A DNA stretch of 43,963 bases from Candidatus Sericytochromatia bacterium (GTDB lineage Bacteria; Cyanobacteriota; Sericytochromatia; UBA7694), in assembly GCA_015272195.1 (NCBI GenBank), contig JACYMC010000048.1:1-43963 (forward strand). The letters are read 5' to 3'. Positions 11,057 through 19,052 of the stretch are shown here, piece after piece. The notes beneath the pieces are model-generated. The model was not told the DNA's origin, searched no databases, and was given only the letters and a program-made list of their open reading frames with translations. Numbering within the stretch: position 1 is the stretch's first letter; each line of letters begins with the position of its first letter. The position numbers and the translations under genes were made by a program.

Positions 11057-11701
11057 TCAGGCGGCCACGGTACTCAGGTCGGGGCGGGGTGCGGCCTGAA
11101 GCAGAGTCTCGACGGTACTGACGGCGTCAGCGCCGGCCAGATCGGCTTCGAGGGCCTCGAGATTGGGGTTGTTCAGCAGTGGGGCGAAGCTTTCTTCTAA
11201 GAGGGTGCGCCAGTCGCTGTACCAGCTTTGGCTGTCCATACGACCCACAATGGCGGCTTCCATTTGCTTCAGAAAAGCGCGGGCCTGCAGCTTTTCGTCC
11301 AGGGCAGCCGCGTCAATCTGGCCAGCCTGCTGTTTGCGGATCAGTTCATTCAGGGTGCTGAGCGCCCACTGAATGGCTACATATTCCCCCAGCAGGGCTT
11401 TAAACTCATCCGCTTTGCCGGCACTGGCAGCGGTGCCCAGCACCTCGTCCAGCATTTGAACCAGTTTGAGGGGCAGCGCTGAGGCGCTGCCGGCTTCGCC
11501 ATTCAGATAACCCAGCACAGCTTCGCCGGTGCGGGTATCCTGGTTTTGAACGCCCGTGTTGATCACGTCCGTCAGCTCGGCCAGCATCTCGTCGATAATG
11601 CCGGTCTTTTTTTCTTTTTCGGGGGAAGTGGTGGTCTGTGCCGGTGCCTGATAGGGCATGGGTGGCACAGTGGCTGTCTGGTTGACAGATCCTGAATACA
11701 T
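11057..11701 (-). CDS. Uncharacterised protein, 214 aa
   Basis: AAGGAG ribosome-binding site upstream of ATG; bracketed by a terminator and a structured leader. Confidence 0.6.
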   Translation of the reverse strand: MYSGSVNQTATVPPMPYQAPAQTTTSPEKEKKTGIIDEMLAELTDVINTGVQNQDTRTGEAVLGYLNGEAGSASALPLKLVQMLDEVLGTAASAGKADEFKALLGEYVAIQWALSTLNELIRKQQAGQIDAAALDEKLQARAFLKQMEAAIVGRMDSQSWYSDWRTLLEESFAPLLNNPNLEALEADLAGADAVSTVETLLQAAPRPDLSTVAA

Positions 11702-11894
11702 AAAAAACTCCTTTGTCTGTTTGCAGATAGTCGGACCCGAGTCGTATTATCTGCCCGTTCTTTGACGGGCCTGTCCGATTTAATCAAAACTAAACCTTGA
11801 TGCAACAGGAACGAAAACGAGCTGGGTTTCAGGTCAACGCTTGATTTGGTTTTGTGTTTTCTTAACCTAATCACAAACTTTTTGCGCAAATGGC

Positions 11895-11923
11895 TTGGCC
11901 CTCCTGCTTAAACCCGTTATAAT
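11895..11923 (+). promoter_or_regulatory. Sigma70-type promoter for tRNA-Gly/rpsD
   Basis: TTGGCC (11895-11900), 17-nt spacer, TATAAT (11918-11923). Confidence 0.6.
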
Positions 11924-11968
11924 GATCTTTGCCTTATGATGGCCTTTTTACAGGCATAAAACAGGCAC

Positions 11969-12041
<73 letters not shown>

Positions 12042-12141
12042 CCTTGGAAGTGACTTCCAAACCCAGAGACCGGTGCTTTTATCTGACCTCAGGCATGGCC
12101 TGGGCTGGATTCAGCCGGCTCAGAATAAGAAAGGAATCCTA

Positions 12142-12771
12142 ATGAGTCGTTATCGTGGACCCAAAGAGCGGATTACCCGCGCCCTTGGACTGAACCTCTT
12201 TCTGAAAGGCAAACGCTATGAAGCGGGCAAATCTGCTTTTCACAGAGGTCGTAACTTCCGTCCAGGCCAGCATGGCAAAGGCCGCCACAAAATTTCTGAA
12301 TACGGCCTGCGTCTGAAAGAAAAACAGAAGCTGCGCTATATGTACGGTGTGTCTGAAAAACAGTTCCGCCGTTATTATGATGAAGCTGTCAAAGGCAAAG
12401 GCACAACCGACGAACGCTTCCTGCAACTGCTGGAGCTGCGTCTGGACAACGTGATCTACCGCCTGAAATTTGCCACCACCCGTGCCCAGGCCCGTCAGGT
12501 TGTCAGCCATGGCCACGTGCTGGTCAACGGCAAAAAAGTCGACATTCCCTCTTACAAGGTGAAAGCCGGCGATAAAATCGAAATCAGAGAAAAAAGCAAA
12601 AAGTTTGTAGCTGAGGCGATCGAAGGCTTTGTGGGTGAAATCATTCCCGAATGGCTGACCTCTGACACCGAAGCCCTGAAGGGTGAAGTTGTCAGCGTGC
12701 CTGAGCAGGAGCAGATCGATACCAGCAAACTGATTGAAGTGAACCTGATTATCGAATTTTACTCCAAATAA
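12142..12771 (+). CDS. rpsD: 30S ribosomal protein uS4
   Basis: 'MSRYRGPKERITRALG...RPGQHGK...LELRLDNVIYRLKFATTRAQARQVVSHGHVLVNGKKVDIPSYKV'; start at 12142, not the track start 11929. Confidence 0.97.
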   Translation: MSRYRGPKERITRALGLNLFLKGKRYEAGKSAFHRGRNFRPGQHGKGRHKISEYGLRLKEKQKLRYMYGVSEKQFRRYYDEAVKGKGTTDERFLQLLELRLDNVIYRLKFATTRAQARQVVSHGHVLVNGKKVDIPSYKVKAGDKIEIREKSKKFVAEAIEGFVGEIIPEWLTSDTEALKGEVVSVPEQEQIDTSKLIEVNLIIEFYSK

Positions 12772-12856
12772 GTTCCGCTGGTTGGTGCGGCCATCTCTTC
12801 AGATGGTGCCAGCGTGCTGGCTCTCCATAATAAAGGGCCAGGCATCAACAGATTTG

Positions 12857-12884
12857 GCCCTCTGGTTTTCCAGAGGGCTGTTTT
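12857..12884 (+). terminator. Intrinsic terminator downstream of rpsD
   Basis: GCCCTCTGG-TTTT-CCAGAGGGC followed by TGTTTTG. Confidence 0.75.
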
Positions 12885-12902
12885 GTGTGAAGGGAAGTTT
12901 TT

Positions 12903-13235
12903 ATGGACTTTGACTATCTGGAATCCTGGCAGCAGCGCGCCGGCGCTGAGAACCGAGCTTACAGCATGTCGCCAGAACTTTTGAAGTGGATTGAGACAGA
13001 GCTTTTACTGCGCCTGGAAGTGGTGCGCCTGGCGCATCCAGATAAGCCTGTAGAAGTATTTTTGACCCTGCGCACCTTTAAAAAACAACCTTTGTTTGTG
13101 CTGGGCTATCGTGAAGAAGAGAGCACCAGCTTACTGGAGGTCTGGTGCTTTCGCATGGTGCCGCCAGCGGAGCAGGGCCATCCGGGTGTGCAGCTGGTTC
13201 TGGACCGCGCGCCGCTGAAAGAAATCTTTGGCTGA
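12903..13235 (+). CDS. Uncharacterised protein, 110 aa
   Basis: Intact ORF with a GAAGGGAAG ribosome-binding site upstream of the ATG; no family recognised. Confidence 0.55.
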   Translation: MDFDYLESWQQRAGAENRAYSMSPELLKWIETELLLRLEVVRLAHPDKPVEVFLTLRTFKKQPLFVLGYREEESTSLLEVWCFRMVPPAEQGHPGVQLVLDRAPLKEIFG

Positions 13236-13260
13236 TATTTTGATGCGTCGTGTAAACGCC

Positions 13261-13289
13261 TTGCGTTAAAAGGTGTTTTTGCGTATAAT
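13261..13289 (+). promoter_or_regulatory. Promoter upstream of 13346..14263
   Basis: TTGCGT, 17-nt spacer, TATAAT (13284-13289). Confidence 0.5.
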
Positions 13290-13345
13290 TAGTGCACTTT
13301 CGCGCTTTTTTGAGTGCAAACTAGATTGATGGGTGTTTTTAAATC

Positions 13346-14263
13346 ATGCGTATTCTGTGTGCCCAGGCTGAAACCTATGCCGCGCTTCAGCCCCTGTTAG
13401 CATTAGACCGGTACTTTCCCAGTCTGCTGGAGCTTGAGGCCTATCTTTGTCGCCAGGCCGAAACAGGTGTTCTGAATGCCAGCCTCTTGCTGGATCTGGA
13501 TGATCAACCCCTCAAGGCACATTTTCATAATTTCCTGGCGCGCCTGCACGCCCTGAGTGGTCAGCCCGTCAGTCTGCTGGCTTCTGAAGCGGCCCTGACT
13601 CAGCTGGATAGCACCCAGCATGTCCATATACAGGCGATTCTCAAACGCCCCTTTGCGGAGTTGGAAGTGGCCACCCTGGCGCGTCAGCTGAGCCAGCATG
13701 AGGCCCAGCGCCAGCTGGTTGATGAGCAGACCCGTCGTCTGGGCCTGCTGGTTCATGAAAACCGCATGCTGCAGCAGCGACTCAGAGAAGAATCTCCCTT
13801 TGAACCCGGTACAGGCTTGCTGCATCGCCAGGCTTTGCTGAACTGTCTGCACAAAGAGTGGCGGCGGGCACACCGCTATCAGCAACCCCTGTCGGCCATT
13901 GCCCTCTCTTTTGAGACCGCTCAGGCCGACAGCCATGCTTATGCGCAGTTTGAAAACACCCTGATCAAGCGCCTGAAAGCTGTTCGTAGTTTTGATATCG
14001 TGGCCCATTATGCGCCGCAGACCTTTATTTTGCTCTTGCCGATGACCTTTTCAGAAGGTGTGCAGGCGCTGAGTGCCCACTTCCGCAGCCGTATTTATCT
14101 GCTTTTGCGCCAATATGGTCTGGAGCAGGTGACGCTGACCTTGCAGTGCCGCTCAGAAATTCCTCAGGGTCACCAGGACGCCACAGGCTTTTTGCAGGCT
14201 TTGCTGCAGCCGGCCTCCGCCGGCAGTGCCGGCCCGCGCGCCCGTCACCTGACCCTGGTTTAA
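13346..14263 (+). CDS. Protein with N-terminal receiver-like region and degenerate GGDEF domain
   Basis: 'TGLLHRQALLNCLHKEWRRAHRYQQPLSAIALSFE' matches the GGDEF N-terminal pattern; signature reads 'HYAPQTFILLLPMT' instead of 'RYGGDEFxxLLP'. Confidence 0.6.
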   Translation: MRILCAQAETYAALQPLLALDRYFPSLLELEAYLCRQAETGVLNASLLLDLDDQPLKAHFHNFLARLHALSGQPVSLLASEAALTQLDSTQHVHIQAILKRPFAELEVATLARQLSQHEAQRQLVDEQTRRLGLLVHENRMLQQRLREESPFEPGTGLLHRQALLNCLHKEWRRAHRYQQPLSAIALSFETAQADSHAYAQFENTLIKRLKAVRSFDIVAHYAPQTFILLLPMTFSEGVQALSAHFRSRIYLLLRQYGLEQVTLTLQCRSEIPQGHQDATGFLQALLQPASAGSAGPRARHLTLV

Positions 14264-14321
14264 GCCTGACATTTCCTGCCGCCTTCGTGTTAAGATCAGA
14301 AAAAAGCGTGAGGCTTTCTGA

Positions 14322-15014
14322 ATGCTGAAATCCCTGCTCTGCGGCCTGGGCATCGCACTGGCTTCGGCTGCACTCGCCTTTCCTGTGCCAGTCCGGGCTT
14401 ATGTTCCCATCGACGACCACTATCTTTGTGACTTTCCCCAGCCGCTGAATGTATACCGTTATTTTCGCTGGTATCCACAGGAGCTGCCGCTCAAGGTCTA
14501 TATTCCTGAGCCTGATTTTGGGCAGAATCAGCAACTGGCTTACCGTGAGCTGGTCTCTGCGGCTTTTATGCGCTGGCAACAAAAGGTTCCCACGTTCAAG
14601 TTTATGATGGTCGCGCAGCCAGAAGCGGCAGATATCCGCGTGGTCTGGCATGAGCACTTTCCTGAAAGTGAGTCAGCATGGGGTAAAGCCATGTTCCCCA
14701 CGCCTTATCGTACGGCTGAAGGCATCCGCCATCGCAGCCAGATTCACCTGGCTATCCGTCCCCAGAAGGGCACGGGTTTTGTCAGCGGCAGTCAGGCTCT
14801 GTTCAGTGCCGATGAGCTGCTGGCCATTGCCACCCATGAGGTGGGGCATGCGCTGGGTTTGCCGCACAGCCGCAACCGGGATGATATCATGTCGAGCCAT
14901 ATTTACCGGCTGGTGGCCAGCTACGAATGGGAGATCACACCCCGTGATATGGCCACGCTGGTGCGGCTTTACACCCTGCCCTGGGAGCTGGAAATACCAC
15001 CCTGCAATGGCTGA
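14322..15014 (+). CDS. Secreted matrixin-like zinc metalloprotease
   Basis: Signal peptide; 'HEVGHALGLPHSRNRDDIM' (HExxHxxGxxH + Met-turn). Confidence 0.85.
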   Translation: MLKSLLCGLGIALASAALAFPVPVRAYVPIDDHYLCDFPQPLNVYRYFRWYPQELPLKVYIPEPDFGQNQQLAYRELVSAAFMRWQQKVPTFKFMMVAQPEAADIRVVWHEHFPESESAWGKAMFPTPYRTAEGIRHRSQIHLAIRPQKGTGFVSGSQALFSADELLAIATHEVGHALGLPHSRNRDDIMSSHIYRLVASYEWEITPRDMATLVRLYTLPWELEIPPCNG

Positions 15015-15741
15015 ATCTGAAGATATCCGTCTCAACAAATATCTTGGGCTCTGTCTGGGCTTGTCCCGGCGTGCGGCCGACCGCCTGCTGGAAACAGGCC
15101 GCGTGCAGCTCAACGGTGTGGTGGCAAAGCCGGGCCAAAGCCTGAACCCTGAACGGGATGAGTTGATATTTGACGGCCAGACAGTCCGACCGCCGCAGCG
15201 CTTGCAGTATCTGATGCTCAATAAGCCCGAAGACTGTCTGGTCACCCGGCAGGACCCCCAGGGCCGTCGCACGGTCTATCATCTGATTCCCACGCACTGG
15301 CAACACCTGCATCCGGTGGGACGTCTGGATCGTGACAGTTGTGGCTTGTTGCTGCTGACCAATGACGGGGCCTTAAGTCAGCGCCTGTTGCATCCCCGCC
15401 ATAAGGTGCTCAAATCTTATCGCGTGCGGGTCAATCAGCCTGCGACGGCAGCGCAGCTCCAGCAGCTCTGTCAGGGTATTGCACTGGACGAAGGCCGGAC
15501 CCAGCCGGCCCGTATTGTCTGGCTGCCGGGCACTTCTGACCGCAGCTGGCTGCGCTTTGAGATCAGAGAGGGCAAAAAGCGCCAGATCCGGCGCATGTGC
15601 AAAGCGGTCGGCCTGCGTGTGCTGTATCTGCAACGCGATAGCCTGGGGCCCATTCAGCTGGGGCAGCTGGCCGAAGGCCAGTGCCGCTTGCTCAGTGCAG
15701 CTGAAATTCAGCAGCTGCAGCGGGCCACTGGACTTCAGTGA
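15007..15741 (+). CDS. RsuA/RluB/RluE/RluF-family pseudouridine synthase
   Basis: S4-like 'IRLNKYLGLCLGLSRRAADRLLETGRVQLNG'; 'HPVGRLDRDSCGLLLLTNDG', 'EGKKRQIRRM'; start overlaps previous stop (ATGGCTGA). Confidence 0.93.
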   Translation: MAESEDIRLNKYLGLCLGLSRRAADRLLETGRVQLNGVVAKPGQSLNPERDELIFDGQTVRPPQRLQYLMLNKPEDCLVTRQDPQGRRTVYHLIPTHWQHLHPVGRLDRDSCGLLLLTNDGALSQRLLHPRHKVLKSYRVRVNQPATAAQLQQLCQGIALDEGRTQPARIVWLPGTSDRSWLRFEIREGKKRQIRRMCKAVGLRVLYLQRDSLGPIQLGQLAEGQCRLLSAAEIQQLQRATGLQ

Positions 15742-16361
15742 AAGGCAAAGGCTTCCGGGTCCAGCATCAGCTCCAGATAAACCCCATCACGCCGGGCCAG
15801 CAGCCAGTCGCGCAGAAAAGGCTCGATATCTGAGGGCGTGAGAATCAGAGGATCCTGACCCTGCAGCAGCCCGGCTTCCTGGGGGGCTTTGAGGGTATTC
15901 TGCCAGAATTTGCGCCAGGTGGAATCTGACCATTCTTTGAGCACGGCACTCTGCGCGCGCTTGTCTTCAAAAAAGGCTTCGGCGCTTTCGCGCGGCAGCG
16001 CGTTATTATCTTCAAGCCATAAATCCCGCACGGTTTCTTCCATAAATTCGCGCAGCAGACGGTTCTTTTGCAGCATGATGTAAAAAAGCGCCAGCCGAGC
16101 GGTGCTTTCGTCGTAGTTATTCATTAAGCGCAGCAGATCGGTAGGCACCTGTTCCAGCCGAAAGCGGATGGCCCTCAGGTAGGTCTGGGCGGTCGCTGCA
16201 CTGCGGGTGCGGAACATGCTGTTTTCAAGCACCGTACGGGCCACGGTTTCCCACTCCCCGTGTTCCAGCAGCAGTCGGGAGCAGATCAGGGTCTCATCAA
16301 ATAAAAAGGGATGGTTGGCAATGCTGACTTCATAGTCGCGGCATAAGAGATGGTCTAACAT
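15735..16361 (-). CDS. BrxA (DUF1819)-family-like protein
   Basis: 'VLENSMFRTRSAATAQTYLRAIRFRLEQV...LQKNRLLREFMEETVRDLW...FFEDKRAQSAVLKEWSDSTWRKFWQNTLKAPQEAGLL' follows the remembered BrxA family pattern. Confidence 0.7.
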   Translation of the reverse strand: MLDHLLCRDYEVSIANHPFLFDETLICSRLLLEHGEWETVARTVLENSMFRTRSAATAQTYLRAIRFRLEQVPTDLLRLMNNYDESTARLALFYIMLQKNRLLREFMEETVRDLWLEDNNALPRESAEAFFEDKRAQSAVLKEWSDSTWRKFWQNTLKAPQEAGLLQGQDPLILTPSDIEPFLRDWLLARRDGVYLELMLDPEAFAFH

Positions 16362-16371
16362 GTGCGTGGGC

Positions 16372-17442
16372 TCATTCTTCTCTAAAATATTTTAAAACGT
16401 CTTTTTGCTGTAAAAAAGCCATCATTTGGGGAATGCTTTGTTCCAGCTTGTTAAAAATCGTTTCCAGTTTCTCCTGATCCTGATTATAGTGCCGGTAAGA
16501 TAAAATCAGGGCGTTGTTCCATTCCTGTTTTTCGAAGCCGGCATAACCCTGGCTGCGGATTTGAGGCAATACCTCCTGCACATAGATCTGCTTCAATTTT
16601 TGAATGGTGGCGACTTTGTCCTCTGCTTTGTTGGCTTCAAAGCGATCGCTGGTGTAAATCGCATTCAGCTCATCATAAACCCGATTGATAAAAGCTGCAA
16701 AGACTTTTTGATCGGCTAGCTTCTGCAGGGCGTTCTGGTATTTGTCAGAACCCTTGCCGTAAGTATGGGCGTAAAAAGCCAGCGCACCCTGGTTGCCGAT
16801 AAAGCTTGCCATGTTTTCGTTGAAGGTCACTTCACCCGGTACCCAGTGGGTGGCGTGTACACTTTCGTGAATCACCGTGTTGATCAGATAGTTTTCGCCG
16901 TAGCCGAACATGGTCGACAGCAGCGGATCGTGAAACCAGCCTAAGGTGCTGTAGGCTGGTGCCGGCCGAAAATGGGTTTCATAACCTTCGTCCTGCAGTT
17001 TGCTTTCTTCGGCTTTGCCCATTTCCAGATCAAAAAAACCTTTATACGGCACGGTTCCCACAATCGGGAACCACCAGGTATAGCCGCCAAACGAAAGGGG
17101 CGGCGAAGCGGTCAGCACCATCACCAGATAGTCGCGCTGCAGATCCACATAGCGGCTGTAGTTCTGGGTCGGCTTCAGCTGCAGTTCTTTTTCGGCAAAG
17201 GCTTTGACCTGTTGCACCAGGCGCAGCTGCTGTTTCAGCTGGGCCGGGCTGCCGGGGTTTTCAAGCACTTCACTGACGGGCTTGCCCGTCAGCAGTAGCT
17301 CGGCCTGGCCTTCAGCCGACTGCCACAGATAGCGCGCAGCATCCGGAAAAATCAGCGCCCAGGCAGCGGCCAGCACGGCAGAGAGTCCAAGGCTCAGCCC
17401 CAGGCCCCGCAGGCCCCAGCGCAGAATCTGACGCCAGGGCAT
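16372..17442 (-). CDS. Predicted membrane-anchored aminopeptidase (COG4324/PF10023-like)
   Basis: N-terminal TM; 'AYSTLGWFHDPLLSTM', 'INTVIHESVHATHWVPGEVTFNENMASFIG'. Confidence 0.8.
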   Translation of the reverse strand: MPWRQILRWGLRGLGLSLGLSAVLAAAWALIFPDAARYLWQSAEGQAELLLTGKPVSEVLENPGSPAQLKQQLRLVQQVKAFAEKELQLKPTQNYSRYVDLQRDYLVMVLTASPPLSFGGYTWWFPIVGTVPYKGFFDLEMGKAEESKLQDEGYETHFRPAPAYSTLGWFHDPLLSTMFGYGENYLINTVIHESVHATHWVPGEVTFNENMASFIGNQGALAFYAHTYGKGSDKYQNALQKLADQKVFAAFINRVYDELNAIYTSDRFEANKAEDKVATIQKLKQIYVQEVLPQIRSQGYAGFEKQEWNNALILSYRHYNQDQEKLETIFNKLEQSIPQMMAFLQQKDVLKYFREE

Positions 17443-18059
17443 CAGGCCTGTAGAATGGCGTGAACTTTGGTGATCAGCATGTCCATGGCCACCTGGTTGC
17501 TGCCGCCTTCTGGGATCACAATATCCGCAAAGCGCCGGGTGGGATCAATAAACTGCTGATGCATGGGCCGGACGGTTTCAAGGTACTGGTGCAGTACAAA
17601 GTCAATGGAGCGACCTCTTTCGAGCACGTCGCGCTGAATGCGCCGGATAATCCGGATGTCGGGATCGGTATCCACAAAGATTTTGATATCCAGCAGGTCC
17701 CGCAGGCGCGGGTCCGAGAGCACCAGAATGCCTTCGACCAGAATCACCGTAAAGGCATTCACGGTTTTGGTGCCCGTGCGGGTAAAGGTTTTAAAGTCGT
17801 ACAGCGGCTGCTCAACAGACTGACCGGCCTGCAGCTGGGCCAGATGCTCCAGCAAGAGCTCGTTGTCAAAGGCTTCAGGATGGTCAAAATTCAGCTTGGC
17901 CCGCATTTCAAAGGGCAGGTGGCTGAGATCTTTGTAATAAGAGTCCTGCTGGATATAGGTCACGCGCTCCGGGCCGACGGTTTCGAGAACATTGCGGGCC
18001 ACAGTGGACTTCCCGGAGCTGGAACCCCCGGCCACGCCAATAAAGTGTACTTTTTTCAT
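17442..18059 (-). CDS. udk: Uridine kinase
   Basis: 'FIGVAGGSSSGKSTVA', 'YIQQDSYYKDLSHLP', 'NFDHPEAFDNELL', 'VILVEGILVLSD'; ATG at 18059. Confidence 0.94.
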   Translation of the reverse strand: MKKVHFIGVAGGSSSGKSTVARNVLETVGPERVTYIQQDSYYKDLSHLPFEMRAKLNFDHPEAFDNELLLEHLAQLQAGQSVEQPLYDFKTFTRTGTKTVNAFTVILVEGILVLSDPRLRDLLDIKIFVDTDPDIRIIRRIQRDVLERGRSIDFVLHQYLETVRPMHQQFIDPTRRFADIVIPEGGSNQVAMDMLITKVHAILQA

Positions 18060-18106
18060 GAACTCTATTATACCCAATGGCCGCTGATTCCAGCAGGACT
18101 CTGACT

Positions 18107-18865
18107 TTACTCTTCCAGCACCAGCTGGCCAGTGCGGCGTTTGAAGGCCTTTTCCTGTACTTCTTCGGTCTGAAACAGCAGGCGCCACCACCAGGGCACC
18201 AGCACCGCCCCCAGCACAATGGCCAGGCTGGGCAACAGCAGGCTTTCGCCGGGCAGATGAATCAGCCATTTGCCAAAGCCATAGAGCCAGCTGAAGAGGG
18301 TGGTGGCCACTTCATTGCTCAGGGCTGATGTGCCTGAAGCAAGATCCAGGCCTGTGCGGCTGATCAGGCTCACAATCGGCTGGTACAGGCTGCCCGGCAG
18401 CCAGTTGTGCCAGTGCAGAAAAATTTCGGCAATCCGGGCGGCAGCCACCAGTACCATGGCCATGACGGTGCAATTGATGATCGTGCCGTAGTAGACGGCT
18501 TTTAAAATGCGCAGGGGCATGACCCCTTTGCCGCTGTAGCGAATGGCGGTCAGCTCAGCATCGGTTAAGACATTCGCACGGCGCCAGAGGGCACTCATTA
18601 AGATGTCCATCATCAAAAAGGCAATGCCATAGATCCAGAGCCGCCAGATCATAAAAATGCCGCCAGTACAGATCAAGCCGGCCACCAGCAGGGGGGTGTC
18701 GGCAGCGTACTGGGGCGCGGCCATCGATAAGCCGGCTTTCCAGCCTTTGAGGCTTTTTCCGGCCAGAAAGTATTCTTCCAGGTTGGCTGAAGCCTTATCC
18801 TGTGAGGCAAAGCCTGAGGCCACGCTGTAGACAATAAAGGCAAAAACAATCAAGAGATCGCTCAT
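18107..18865 (-). CDS. Sodium:solute symporter (SSS) family protein, apparently short/truncated
   Basis: 'EEYFLAGKSLKGWKAGLSMAAPQYAADTPLLVAGLI...WRRANVLTDAELTAIRYSG' SSS N-terminal pattern; only 252 aa. Confidence 0.65.
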   Translation of the reverse strand: MSDLLIVFAFIVYSVASGFASQDKASANLEEYFLAGKSLKGWKAGLSMAAPQYAADTPLLVAGLICTGGIFMIWRLWIYGIAFLMMDILMSALWRRANVLTDAELTAIRYSGKGVMPLRILKAVYYGTIINCTVMAMVLVAAARIAEIFLHWHNWLPGSLYQPIVSLISRTGLDLASGTSALSNEVATTLFSWLYGFGKWLIHLPGESLLLPSLAIVLGAVLVPWWWRLLFQTEEVQEKAFKRRTGQLVLEE

Positions 18866-18887
18866 GCGGTATCCTCCTTGCTTTTAC

Positions 18888-18915
18888 AGCATAACGCGCA
18901 AGCGGTTTTTGTCAA
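18888..18915 (-). promoter_or_regulatory. Promoter for the 18107..18865 symporter ORF
   Basis: Minus strand TTGACA, 16-nt spacer, TATGCT; AAGGAGG ribosome-binding site before ATG. Confidence 0.55.
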
Positions 18916-19052
18916 AAATCAGCGCTTTTGATAAGGACCAGCAAAAGAAGATATACCTTTATACACGAGGCTTTGTCGATAGATTCAGAGAGGCTTGTTG
19001 CTGCTTTAATCAGATGCGCCGACGCTGCTTTGAACCACAGATCAGCTTTGAT

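Noticed and set aside
11738-11748. TAATACGACTC on the minus strand, identical to the first 11 nt of the T7 promoter
   Set aside because: The remainder (ACTATAGG) does not follow and no phage genes are nearby; better explained as part of the structured leader.
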